Assembly: GCA_964579735.1 (NCBI GenBank)
Contig: CAZOHH010000022.1
Span: 1 to 32,273 of the forward strand
DNA from: CAILLO01 sp964579735
Lineage (GTDB): Bacteria > Bacillota > Clostridia > Saccharofermentanales > UBA5734
Direction: 5' to 3'
DNA: 32,273 nucleotides
Shown in pieces: positions 19,341 to 26,571 of the stretch. The notes below the pieces were generated by a model. That model saw only the letters and a list, made by a program, of their open reading frames with translations, did no database searches and was not told the DNA's origin. The number at the start of each line of letters is the position of its first letter. Positions within the stretch are counted from its first letter, which is position 1. The translations under genes and the position numbers were made by a program.

Positions 19341-20384
19341 ATGCCCCATGCAAGGATTCCCGAGAACCCGAATCGCGGCATCGCCTACGACCCCGCACGA
19401 CTGCGCTCCATCCACGTCGCCGGCGGCTGCTTCTGGGGGGTCGAGGCCTACATGGCCCGAATTCCCGGCGTAGCCGACGCGATGTCCGGCTATGCGAACG
19501 GGCACACGGACCATCCCACCTACGAGGACGTCTGTCGCCGCGATACGGGTCACACCGAGGCCGTGCACGTGCTCTACGACCCGGACCGCGTATCCCTGAA
19601 GACCCTGCTCGAGGCGTACCTGCTCATCATCGACCCCACTCTGCTCAACCGCCAGGGCAATGATATCGGCACACAGTACCGCACCGGCATCTACACCGAA
19701 ACGGAGGCCGACGCCAAGGTCGCTCGGGAGGTCCTCGACGAGGAACGCGGCCGGCATTCGCGCCGCGTGGTGACCGAACTCGAACCCCTCCGCAATTGGA
19801 CGAAGGCCGAGGACTACCACCAGGATTACCTGGAGAAGAATCCCGACGGCTATTGCCACGTCGATTTCGGCAAACTGCAGGCCATCCCGCCCCTCGCGCC
19901 GGTGGTTGCGCCGGTTGCGGCACCCACGCTCGCACCGCTCCCCTGGCGCCGCCCGACGGACGCAGAGCTTGCAGCCGGCCTCACGACCCTCCAGGTGTCG
20001 GTGCTGCGAGACGCCGCAACCGAGCCTCCCTTCCGCAACGAATACTGGGACGAGCACCGGGCCGGGCTCTACGTCGACCGCGGCACCGGCGAGCCGCTGT
20101 TCTCGTCGAGCGACAAGTTCGACTCGGGCTGCGGATGGCCGAGCTTCACGCGACCCGTCGACGAGGCGTCGGTACTTGCGAAGGACGACTTGACCCTGGG
20201 CATGCGCCGCACTGAAGTGCGCAGCCGAGCCGGGGATTTCCACCTCGGCCACGTCTTCGACGACGGGCCGAAAGCCCGTGGCGGCCTCCGATACTGCATC
20301 AACAGCGCCGCCGTCCGCTTCGTGCCCCTGAAGGACATGGAACGGGAAGGCTACGGCGCATACCGGAAGTACGTGGAATCGTAG
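19341..20384 (+). CDS. msrAB: Bifunctional peptide methionine sulfoxide reductase MsrA/MsrB
   Basis: The 347-residue protein repairs both epimers of oxidised methionine. Residues 20 to about 185 are MsrA, with the catalytic Cys30 in GGCFWGVEAY and GTQYRTGIY. After a Pro/Ala-rich linker (APVVAPVAAPTLAPLP), residues about 205-347 are MsrB, with Cys264 in SGCGWPSF, DFHLGHVFDDGP and catalytic Cys319 in RYCINSA. The MsrB part has no CxxC zinc pairs, as is common in fused forms. There is no signal peptide, so it should act in the cytoplasm, although ccdA beside it points to extracytoplasmic thiols. AGGAGGT lies six bases before ATG 19341. Confidence 0.95.
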   Translation: MPHARIPENPNRGIAYDPARLRSIHVAGGCFWGVEAYMARIPGVADAMSGYANGHTDHPTYEDVCRRDTGHTEAVHVLYDPDRVSLKTLLEAYLLIIDPTLLNRQGNDIGTQYRTGIYTETEADAKVAREVLDEERGRHSRRVVTELEPLRNWTKAEDYHQDYLEKNPDGYCHVDFGKLQAIPPLAPVVAPVAAPTLAPLPWRRPTDAELAAGLTTLQVSVLRDAATEPPFRNEYWDEHRAGLYVDRGTGEPLFSSSDKFDSGCGWPSFTRPVDEASVLAKDDLTLGMRRTEVRSRAGDFHLGHVFDDGPKARGGLRYCINSAAVRFVPLKDMEREGYGAYRKYVES

Positions 20385-20420
20385 CGGAGATCACATTCTG
20401 ACCGAGGAAGAGGAGATCCG

Positions 20421-20582
20421 ATGAACCAACGCCAGCGCAAGAAGCGGGACAAGCGAACCGAGGCGAAAGCCCGCACACGCGTCCTGTTCAACACAGGGAC
20501 CCAGGTCCACGCCCCCTCGAAGGGCCGCGGCTCCTACAAGCGCAGGAGCAAAGCGGACGAGGACGAGAAGCGCGGGGAGTAG
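20421..20582 (+). CDS. Small basic protein with ArfA-like KGRGSYKRR motif
   Basis: The 53-residue product is extremely basic at the N-terminus (QRQRKKRDKRTEAKARTR), then reads VLFNTGTQVHAPSKGRGSYK and ends acidic/basic (RRSKADEDEKRGE). The segment KGRGSYKRRSK resembles the C-terminal KGKGSYMRKGK of ArfA, the protein that binds the empty mRNA channel of stalled ribosomes and recruits RF2. The function is only inferred from that motif. AGGAG at 20411-20415 lies five bases before the start. It follows msrAB by 36 bases and probably shares its transcript. It has a normal stop codon, unlike the non-stop arrangement reported for some ArfA genes. Confidence 0.65.
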   Translation: MNQRQRKKRDKRTEAKARTRVLFNTGTQVHAPSKGRGSYKRRSKADEDEKRGE

Positions 20583-20589
20583 GGGGACC

Positions 20590-21081
20590 CTATTTCCCCT
20601 GAAGACCCGATGTCCGCCGCTTCTGGGGCGGCTGTGACTTGCCTTGCGCCTTCCCTTGAACGTTTCCCTTCGAGCTCTTCTTCCGCTTCTGGCGGATCAG
20701 AAAGAGGAGACCGACGACCAACCCCAGACCCAGCGCGACCAGCCCGCCGATCGCAAGCCCGGAAAGGCGCGGGACTTTCGTGAAGAATGCCGTGACCAAG
20801 GCCGTCTTGTCCGGCATCACGAAACTCGTGCCGAGTATGGGCGAACCGTTGACCTTGAGGGAGTCTTCCGTCAGCTTGTAGCCGTCCACCGGCGTGAGGG
20901 TCAGCTGGATGGTTTCTCCGGCTACAGCGGACGTCTTGTCGGCGGTGATGGTGCCGTATCCGACCGCCGCGATCTTGACATCGTGGGGCGTCGCGGACGA
21001 CTCGGCGGAAACACCGGTCGTGGCGGCGAACAGGGTCGCGAGGAGGGAGAAGACCGCCAGCTTGGCGAGGATTCGGTTCAT
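20590..21081 (-). CDS. Exported single-pass protein with InlB B-repeat-like domain
   Basis: The function is unknown. The 163-residue product has a signal peptide (MNRILAKLAVFSLLATLFAA, likely cut after VSA at residue 26), then an extracellular segment of about 65 residues (TITADKTSAVAGETIQLTLT, VDGYKLTEDSLKVNG, SFVMPDKTALVTAFF) that looks like the divergent InlB B-repeat / bacterial-repeat fold. One membrane helix (107-129) and a basic, Gly/Gln-rich cytoplasmic tail follow. This resembles a small wall-facing anchor. The start has AAGGAGGT five bases upstream. It converges with the ArfA-like gene, with only seven bases between stops. Confidence 0.8.
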   Translation of the reverse strand: MNRILAKLAVFSLLATLFAATTGVSAESSATPHDVKIAAVGYGTITADKTSAVAGETIQLTLTPVDGYKLTEDSLKVNGSPILGTSFVMPDKTALVTAFFTKVPRLSGLAIGGLVALGLGLVVGLLFLIRQKRKKSSKGNVQGKAQGKSQPPQKRRTSGLQGK

Positions 21082-21116
21082 GGGAACCTCCTTGGAAGAA
21101 CGTTGTTTCCAAAGTG

Positions 21117-21125
21117 ATTCTACCA
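21117..21125 (-). promoter_or_regulatory. Extended -10 promoter for the InlB-repeat-like gene
   Basis: The reverse strand reads TGGTAGAAT, identical to the acpS element, 35 bases before the start codon at 21081. Confidence 0.65.
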
Positions 21126-21230
21126 TTTCGGCGAATGATGGACGATAGTCCCTGCGAGCGCTATGCTTCAATTGGATGCCTCATCCACGTTCGTCCGAAG
21201 TCAATGCGCACCAGCGCCAGGAGGTGCTCC

Positions 21231-21758
21231 ATGCCGCCATTCTGTATGAAATGCGGTAAGCCCGCCGCCGTCTCGGACCGCTTCTGCCCCGCCTGCGGGA
21301 GTCCTCTCGCCGTGGCCTCCCTGCCAGTCCAGCCCGGCGTCTCTCCAGCTCAGACGTCGCCTTCCGCGGTCCTTGCCACCGCTCCCGGTCTTGTTCGGCA
21401 AGGCCTTTTCAAGTCGACCCACTATCTTCTTGCCGTGACCGGCAGCCATCTGGTATTCCTCGCACTTACGGACCCTCAAAGGAAGGAAGCGGCGAAGCAC
21501 CCCCGCGCCTCATACAGAGGGCGGAATCCGATGGACGAGATCGCGGCCCGGCCAGGCAGTTTCGCGTTCACGCCAGGAGAAATCGCCAAGGCCGTCTTCA
21601 ACCCCAGCAAGCGGGTCCAGAGCAACCAGGACGTGCCGGATTCCCTGGAACCCGCCTACCTCGGGCTATGGGTCGGGCCCCGACGCATCGACTTCTATTT
21701 TGAAGCCGATGTCGACGAGGCGGCTCTTCGGTGGGCGCTCACGCCCTTCCTCCGGTAG
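21231..21758 (+). CDS. Zinc-ribbon protein of unknown function
   Basis: The 175-residue product opens with a zinc ribbon (FCMKCGKPAAVSDRFCPACG, Cys5, Cys8, Cys19, Cys22), followed by a Pro/Ser-rich linker. The C-terminal domain of about 120 residues begins GLVRQGLFKSTHYLLAVTGS, a pattern reminiscent of bacterial PH-like domains, and ends YLGLWVGPRRIDFYFEADVD. There is no membrane helix. ATG at 21231 is set by AGGAGG six bases upstream. It is probably a single-gene transcript, ending at the strong hairpin at 21765. No specific role can be named. Confidence 0.75.
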   Translation: MPPFCMKCGKPAAVSDRFCPACGSPLAVASLPVQPGVSPAQTSPSAVLATAPGLVRQGLFKSTHYLLAVTGSHLVFLALTDPQRKEAAKHPRASYRGRNPMDEIAARPGSFAFTPGEIAKAVFNPSKRVQSNQDVPDSLEPAYLGLWVGPRRIDFYFEADVDEAALRWALTPFLR

Positions 21759-21764
21759 CGAAAA

Positions 21765-21793
21765 GGCGGCCTCCTCTTTTGAAGGAGACCGCC
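21765..21793. terminator. Bidirectional terminator between zinc-ribbon gene and hydA
   Basis: A stem of GGCGG/CCGCC plus CTCCT/AGGAG with one mismatch and a short T-rich loop is followed by CTTTGCTTTT on the plus strand and TTTT on the minus strand. It would end both the zinc-ribbon gene and the convergent hydrogenase operon. Confidence 0.8.
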
Positions 21794-21846
21794 CTTTGCT
21801 TTTACGGGATGGCCTTGGGTCGCATTCTTCGCGAGAACCTGGCCTT

Positions 21847-23583
21847 TTATATTTTCTCCCGCTTGGTGTAGCTGGTGTGGAGAAGCTCGTGGGCCTTGTC
21901 GCCGTAGGGCTTGCCCAGGAACTCGCCGTAGAGGCGCATGACGTCCTGGTTCTCGTGTGAGCGGCGAATGGTCTTGGTGCGGTCCTCGCTGTAGAGGGCC
22001 GCGGCGCGCTTCTTCAGGATCTCGATGTCGCCGTGGTGGTAGGGTTGCCCGCCGCCGCCGATGCAGCCGCCGGGGCAGGCCATGATCTCGATGGCGTGAT
22101 ACTGGACCTCGCCGCGCTGGATGCGCTCGAGGAGCTTGCGGGCGTTGCCGAGACCGTGGGCGATGGCGATCCGGATGGGCGTGCCGTTGATGTCGACCGT
22201 GGCCTCGCGGATGCCTTCCAGCCCGCGGAGCTGCGTGAAGTCGACGTTCTCGAGCCGGGTGTTCGTGAGCCACTCGTAGGCCGTGCGGAGCGCCGCTTCG
22301 ATGACGCCGCCGGTGGTGCCGAAGATCACAGCTGCGCCGGAGGACTGGCCCATGGGGTTGTCGAACTCCTCCTCGGGCAGGCCTGCGAAATCCATGCCGG
22401 ATTCGCGGATCATGCGGCCGAGCTCGCGGGTGGAGAGGACGTAATCGACGTTGGCCTCGCCTTCGCCGGAAAGTTCCGGACGGGCGGCTTCGTACTTCTT
22501 GGCGAGGCAGGGCATGATGGACACGATCACGAGGTCCTTGGGGTCGACGCCCAGCTTGGTGGCCAGGTAGGTCTTGGCGACGGCGCCGAACATCTCGTGG
22601 GGGGACTTGCAGGTGGAGGGGATGTCGAGCAGGTCGGGGAAGTTGTGCTCGAAGAACTTGACCCAGGCCGGGCAGCAGCTGGTGAGGATGGGGAGGGTGC
22701 CGCCGTGCTGCAGGCGGTGGACGAACTCGGACGCCTCCTCGATGACGGTGAGGTCGGCGGCGAAGTCGGTGTCCATGACGTGGTCGAAGCCGAGGCGGCG
22801 GAGCGCGGTGACCATCTTGCCGGTCACGCGACTTCCAGGCTCCATGCCGAATTCCTCGCCGAGGGCGACGCGGATGGCGGGCGCGGTCTGGGCGATCACG
22901 ACCTTGCCGGGCTTGTTGAGGACGTCGAGCACCTTTCGGGTGTTGTCGACCTCGGTCAGCGCGGCGGTGGGGCAGACGGAGACGCACTGGCCGCAGAAGG
23001 TGCAGGCCGTCTCGTTCATGGGCAGGTCGAAGGCGGTTCCGATCGTGGTATTGAAGCCGCGATCGATGGCGGAATAGACGCCGACGGTCTGGACCTCGTT
23101 GCACATGGTCTCGCAGCGCCTGCAGAGGATGCACTTGTCGGGGTTGCGCACGAGGGAGTAGCTGCTGTCGTCCTTCTTGTAGGTGGACATCTCTCCCTGG
23201 AACTTGATCTGGCGGATGCCCAGGTCGGCGGCCAACTCCTGCAGATCGCAGTTGCGGTTGCGTTCGCAGATCAGGCAGTCCGACGGGTGGTCGGAGAGGA
23301 GCAGCTCGACGACGATTCGGCGGGCCTTCAGGGCGCGGATCGTGTCGGTCTTGACCACCATGCCCTCGGTGACGGTGGTGGAGCAGGCGGGGACGAGACC
23401 GCGGCGGCCTTCGACCTCGACCATGCAGACGCGGCAGGATGCGACCTGGTTGACCATCTTCATCTCGTGGAGGTCGAGGTGGCAGAGCGTCGGGATGCGG
23501 ATCCCGACCTTCTTCGCCGCCTCGAGGATCGTGGTGCCGTCAGAAACGACGAGCGCGGAGCCGTTGATCGTCAGGTTCAGCAT
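21847..23583 (-). CDS. hydA: [FeFe] hydrogenase catalytic subunit, bifurcating type
   Basis: HydA holds the H-cluster that makes or splits H2. In bifurcating complexes it works with HydB and HydC to couple NADH and reduced ferredoxin oxidation to H2 production. The 578-residue product has an N-terminal 2Fe-2S domain (Cys34, Cys50, Cys53, Cys67), the His/Cys cluster (His99, Cys103, Cys106, Cys112), two 4Fe-4S motifs (Cys151-161 and Cys194-204), then the H-cluster signatures TSCCPAW (301-307), MPCLAKKYEA (Cys359) and MACPGGCIGGGGQP (Cys503, Cys507). The C-terminal extra iron-sulfur domain of T. maritima HydA is absent. GAGGTGAT lies upstream of the start. Maturases HydE, HydF and HydG are not in this window. 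Confidence 0.97.
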   Translation of the reverse strand: MLNLTINGSALVVSDGTTILEAAKKVGIRIPTLCHLDLHEMKMVNQVASCRVCMVEVEGRRGLVPACSTTVTEGMVVKTDTIRALKARRIVVELLLSDHPSDCLICERNRNCDLQELAADLGIRQIKFQGEMSTYKKDDSSYSLVRNPDKCILCRRCETMCNEVQTVGVYSAIDRGFNTTIGTAFDLPMNETACTFCGQCVSVCPTAALTEVDNTRKVLDVLNKPGKVVIAQTAPAIRVALGEEFGMEPGSRVTGKMVTALRRLGFDHVMDTDFAADLTVIEEASEFVHRLQHGGTLPILTSCCPAWVKFFEHNFPDLLDIPSTCKSPHEMFGAVAKTYLATKLGVDPKDLVIVSIMPCLAKKYEAARPELSGEGEANVDYVLSTRELGRMIRESGMDFAGLPEEEFDNPMGQSSGAAVIFGTTGGVIEAALRTAYEWLTNTRLENVDFTQLRGLEGIREATVDINGTPIRIAIAHGLGNARKLLERIQRGEVQYHAIEIMACPGGCIGGGGQPYHHGDIEILKKRAAALYSEDRTKTIRRSHENQDVMRLYGEFLGKPYGDKAHELLHTSYTKREKI

Positions 23584-23598
23584 GTGCGTATCACCTCG

Positions 23599-25392
23599 TC
23601 ACTCTTTCACGATGGCGTCGACCGGACACTTCTGGAAGCAGACGCCGCACTTGATGCAGCGCTCCTGGTCGATCACGTGGGCCGTCTTGCGTTCGCCGGA
23701 GATGCAGGAGACCGGGCAGTTGCGGGCGCAGACCGTGCAACCGATGCACTTGTCCGCGATCACGTTGTAGTGGACGAGGTTCTGGCAGACGCCGGAGGGG
23801 CATCGCTTGTCGACGACGTGGGCGAGGTACTCGTCGCGGAAATGCTTGAGGGTGCTGAGGACGGGGTTCGGCGCGGTCTGGCCGAGTTGGCACAGGGATG
23901 CGTCGCGGATGGTGGCGCCGAGGATCTCGAGGTCGTCGAGGTCCTTGAGTGTGCCCTTGCCGTCGGTGATGCGGGTCAGGATCTCGAACAGGCGCTTGTT
24001 GCCGACGCGGCAGGGGGTGCATTTTCCGCAGGACTCGTCGACCGTGAACTCGAGGTAGTACTTGGCGATGTTGACCATGCAGTCCGTGTCATCGAGGATG
24101 ATCATGCCGCCGGAGCCCATCATGGAGCCGGCCGCCGTCAGGGACTCGTAGTCGATGGGGATGTCGAGCATGCTCTTCGGGAGGCAGCCGCCGGAGGGGC
24201 CGCCGGTCTGCACGGCCTTGAAGGTGCGCCCGTTGCGCACGCCGCCGCCGATGTTCTCGACGATCTCGCGAAGGGTGATGCCCATCGGCACTTCGGCGAG
24301 GCCGACGTTGTTGATCTTGCCGGCGAGGGCGAAGACCTTGGTGCCCTTGCTCTTCTCGGTGCCGATGGAGGCGAACCACTCCGGACCGTTCAGAAGGATC
24401 GGGCAGACGTTGGCGAGGGTCTCGACGTTGTTGATGATGGTGGGCTTCTGGAACAGACCGCGCTCGGCAGGGAAGGGCGGCTTCATGCGCGGCTCGCCGC
24501 GGCCGCCTTCGATGGAATTCATGAGGGCCGTCTCTTCTCCGCAGACGAAGGCGCCGGCGCCAAGGGAGAGGCGGATATAGAAGGTGAAGTCGGACCCGAG
24601 GATCTTCTCGCCCAGGAGGCCGTATTCCTCGGCCTGGGCGATGGCGATCTTCAGTCGCTTGACGGCGAGCGGGTACTCGGCGCGGACGTAGACCACACCT
24701 TCATCGGCGCCCGTGGCGTAGCCGGCTATGGCCATGGCCTCGAGCACGCTGTGGGGGTCACCCTCGAGCACGCTGCGGTCCATGAACGCGCCGGGGTCGC
24801 CCTCGTCGGCGTTGCAGATGATGTACTTCTTGTCGGACGGGGTGTTCAGGCAGGTCTGCCACTTCAATCCGGTCGGGAATCCGGCGCCGCCGCGTCCGCG
24901 GAGACCGCTCTTCTTGAGCGTGTCGACGACCTGTTGCTGCGTCATGGAGGAGATGCACTTGCCGAGGGCCTGGTAGCCGTCGACGGAGACGTACTCGTCG
25001 ATGCTTTCCGGGTCGATCAGGCCGCAGTTGCGAAGGGCGATGCGGATCTGCTGTCCGTAGAAGGGAATGTCGGTGGAGGAGGCGATCTGCGCTCCGCCGT
25101 GAGGGTCCTTGTAGACGAGGCGCTGGACGGTGCGGCCCTTGAGCACGTGCTCGGCGACGATCTCGGCTGCATCGGAAGGCTTGACCTCGACATAGAAGAC
25201 GTTGTCCGGGTAGACCTTGACGATCGGGCCCTTCTCGCAGAAGCCGAAGCATCCTGCCGTGACGACCTGGACCTCCTGGTCCATGCCGGCCTTCTTGATT
25301 TCCTGGATCAGCGTGTCGACGATGCGGACGCTTTCCGAGGAGCGGCAGCCCGTTCCTCCGCAGACCATGAGATGCATGCGGTAGCGGTTCAT
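23599..25392 (-). CDS. hydB: NuoF-like NADH-binding flavoprotein subunit of bifurcating hydrogenase
   Basis: HydB binds FMN and NAD(H) and is the site where electrons are split or merged in the HydABC complex. The 597-residue product has an N-terminal thioredoxin-like 2Fe-2S domain (Cys11, Cys16, Cys48, Cys52), the FMN/NADH core (GRGGAGFPTGLKW, CNADEGDPGAFMDR, GAGAFVCGEETAL), an SLBB region, a 4Fe-4S site (ESCGKCTPCRVGNKR) and two C-terminal ferredoxin motifs (CIGCTVCARNCP and CIKCGVCFQKCP). That extra C-terminal pair distinguishes it from complex I NuoF. The start overlaps the preceding gene's stop as ATGA. Confidence 0.97.
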   Translation of the reverse strand: MNRYRMHLMVCGGTGCRSSESVRIVDTLIQEIKKAGMDQEVQVVTAGCFGFCEKGPIVKVYPDNVFYVEVKPSDAAEIVAEHVLKGRTVQRLVYKDPHGGAQIASSTDIPFYGQQIRIALRNCGLIDPESIDEYVSVDGYQALGKCISSMTQQQVVDTLKKSGLRGRGGAGFPTGLKWQTCLNTPSDKKYIICNADEGDPGAFMDRSVLEGDPHSVLEAMAIAGYATGADEGVVYVRAEYPLAVKRLKIAIAQAEEYGLLGEKILGSDFTFYIRLSLGAGAFVCGEETALMNSIEGGRGEPRMKPPFPAERGLFQKPTIINNVETLANVCPILLNGPEWFASIGTEKSKGTKVFALAGKINNVGLAEVPMGITLREIVENIGGGVRNGRTFKAVQTGGPSGGCLPKSMLDIPIDYESLTAAGSMMGSGGMIILDDTDCMVNIAKYYLEFTVDESCGKCTPCRVGNKRLFEILTRITDGKGTLKDLDDLEILGATIRDASLCQLGQTAPNPVLSTLKHFRDEYLAHVVDKRCPSGVCQNLVHYNVIADKCIGCTVCARNCPVSCISGERKTAHVIDQERCIKCGVCFQKCPVDAIVKE

Positions 25393-25781
25393 CGACGGCC
25401 TGCCCCCTTCCCGATGATCGCGTGGTCGAGCAGGATGCCCTTCACGAGATGCTGGTCCACGATCTCCCTGGCGCGCTTCGGGTCGACGTCCCCATAGAGG
25501 ATCGGGCCCTTGTCGGGGAAGCGGACCTCGACGACGGGTTCGGCGTAGCAGTAGCCGAGGCAGCCCGTCGCGACGACCGACACGTTGGTCAGGCCGTGCT
25601 TCTCGAGTTCCTCGGTCAGCGTCTTCATGGTATCGCGCCCACCGGCGGCGATTCCGCAGGTGGCCATCCCGACGGACAGAACGACACGGTCGGGGTTGGA
25701 TCCGGTGATGCGCATCTCGGTGCGGGTCTTCATTTCCTCCCGCATCGCCTTCAGTTCCTCGAGCGACTTAAGCTTGGCCAT
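25389..25781 (-). CDS. Thioredoxin-like 2Fe-2S ferredoxin of the hydrogenase operon
   Basis: This 130-residue protein is a stand-alone thioredoxin-fold ferredoxin of the type found between the NuoE-like and NuoF-like genes in bifurcating hydrogenase operons, sometimes called HydD. Visible motifs are GMATCGIAAGG (Cys42) and VVATGCLGYCYAEP (Cys74 and Cys78). Only three Cys are present, so cluster binding is not certain. Its start lies inside the end of the NuoE-like gene (14-base overlap) and its stop overlaps hydB. Confidence 0.85.
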   Translation of the reverse strand: MAKLKSLEELKAMREEMKTRTEMRITGSNPDRVVLSVGMATCGIAAGGRDTMKTLTEELEKHGLTNVSVVATGCLGYCYAEPVVEVRFPDKGPILYGDVDPKRAREIVDQHLVKGILLDHAIIGKGAGRR

Positions 25782-26274
25782 TGTCCGCGCCTCCCTTCGC
25801 CATGCACTCGTCGATGATCGACGCGACGTCCTTGGTGGTGACGCGTCCGTAGACGCGGTCATTGACCATCACGACCGGTGCGAGCCCGCAGGCGCCGATG
25901 CAGCGGATCGTGGTGAGCGTGAACAGGTTGTCGGACGTGGTGGCGCCGTTCGGCACCTTGAGCTGCTTCGAGAACTCCTTGAGGATCTCCTCCGAGCCGC
26001 GCACGAAGCAAGCGGTGCCGAGGCACACGTTGACAACGAACTGGCCGCGGGGCTCCGTGTTGAAGAACGAATAGAACGTGACGACGCCGAAGACCTTTGC
26101 GGCGGGCAGCCCTAGCTTGCGGGCGACGTGCATCTGCACGTCCTGCGGCAGATACCCGAAGAGATCCTGCGCGACGTGGAGCACCTGGATGAGAGACCCT
26201 TTCCGGTCGGGCAGCTCCGCGATGTAGCGGTCGAGCTCCTCGAGGCGGGTCTGGGTGGTGGATGCGGTGGTCAA
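25768..26274 (-). CDS. hydC: NuoE-like 2Fe-2S subunit of bifurcating hydrogenase
   Basis: HydC is the small thioredoxin-fold subunit that helps route electrons between HydB and HydA. The 168-residue product has a helical N-terminal part and the 2Fe-2S ligands VNVCLGTACFVRG (Cys84, Cys89) and TIRCIGACGLAP (Cys125, Cys129). The start is taken as TTG at 26274, because GGAGGAG lies just upstream with six-base spacing and the resulting MTTASTTQTRLEELDRYI fits the family. An upstream in-frame ATG at 26514 would start beyond the predicted promoter. It heads the operon hydC, ferredoxin-like gene, hydB, hydA. Confidence 0.94.
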   Translation of the reverse strand: MTTASTTQTRLEELDRYIAELPDRKGSLIQVLHVAQDLFGYLPQDVQMHVARKLGLPAAKVFGVVTFYSFFNTEPRGQFVVNVCLGTACFVRGSEEILKEFSKQLKVPNGATTSDNLFTLTTIRCIGACGLAPVVMVNDRVYGRVTTKDVASIIDECMAKGGADNGQA

Positions 26275-26364
26275 TCCGTTCTCCTCCCCTCTGTTTGTGC
26301 CTTCCCCGGTGGTCAGGGGACAAGGCGGCGGACGTTTCGGCCTCCGATTCGGAGAACCCACAAC
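26275..26364 (-). other. Untranslated leader of the hydrogenase operon
   Basis: About 90 bases lie between the promoter and the TTG start. The leader can form a TCCCC/GGGGA hairpin (26303-26320), and a 13-base palindrome CTCCGATTCGGAG stands at 26342-26354. No known riboswitch class was recognised. The palindrome could be an operator or RNA hairpin. Confidence 0.4.
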
Positions 26365-26373
26365 ATGATACCA
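26365..26373 (-). promoter_or_regulatory. Extended -10 promoter of the hydrogenase operon
   Basis: The reverse strand reads TGGTATCAT (-10 TATCAT), 90 bases before the hydC start. No -35 is recognisable. The TGGTA part lies inside a long inverted repeat. Confidence 0.6.
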
Positions 26374-26393
26374 TGCGCCTCCACCGCATGGTA
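26369..26393. promoter_or_regulatory. Inverted repeat overlapping the hydrogenase promoter, possible operator
   Basis: TACCATGCG and its exact complement CGCATGGTA are separated by seven bases. The dyad fills the spacer between -35 and -10 of the hydrogenase promoter and includes its TGG extension, so a bound dimer should block RNA polymerase. It does not resemble the Rex consensus. Confidence 0.5.
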
Positions 26394-26419
26394 CGGGTGC
26401 GTCGTGACCAGATTGCATG

Positions 26420-26446
26420 AAAAAAGCCAACCAATCCATACGGCTT
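26420..26446 (-). terminator. Possible terminator downstream of the 26572 membrane protein gene
   Basis: On the reverse strand AAGCC and GGCTT flank a 13-base loop and run straight into TTTTTT. The stem is short, so this is a weak call. Confidence 0.35.
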
Positions 26447-26456
26447 CGGGCGTTTC

Positions 26457-26487
26457 GCACGATACGGAAATCGTGCACCGCGCACGA
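26457..26487. repeat. Three GCACGA half-sites in alternating orientation
   Basis: GCACGAT, ATCGTGC and GCACGA stand at 26457-26463, 26470-26476 and 26482-26487. The first two form a 7-bp perfect inverted repeat with a six-base spacer, and the last two a second one with a five-base spacer. They lie about 85-120 bases upstream of the hydrogenase promoter. Confidence 0.5.
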
Positions 26488-26571
26488 GAAGGTTCCATGC
26501 GTGGGCGACCCCACGCCGCGTACTATCCAAAGAGGGGGTTCCGTGATACTATGAGTCGCTTTGAATGACCC

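Noticed and set aside
22033..25497. A 1154-codon open frame antisense to hydA and hydB
   Set aside because: Same low-complexity Val/Asp/Glu/Gly composition, spanning two real genes and their junction. It is a shadow of codon bias.
26275..26571. A Rex-type redox operator at the hydrogenase promoter
   Set aside because: No TTGTGAA-like/TTCACAA-like dyad is present. The only long dyad is TACCATGCG-N7-CGCATGGTA.
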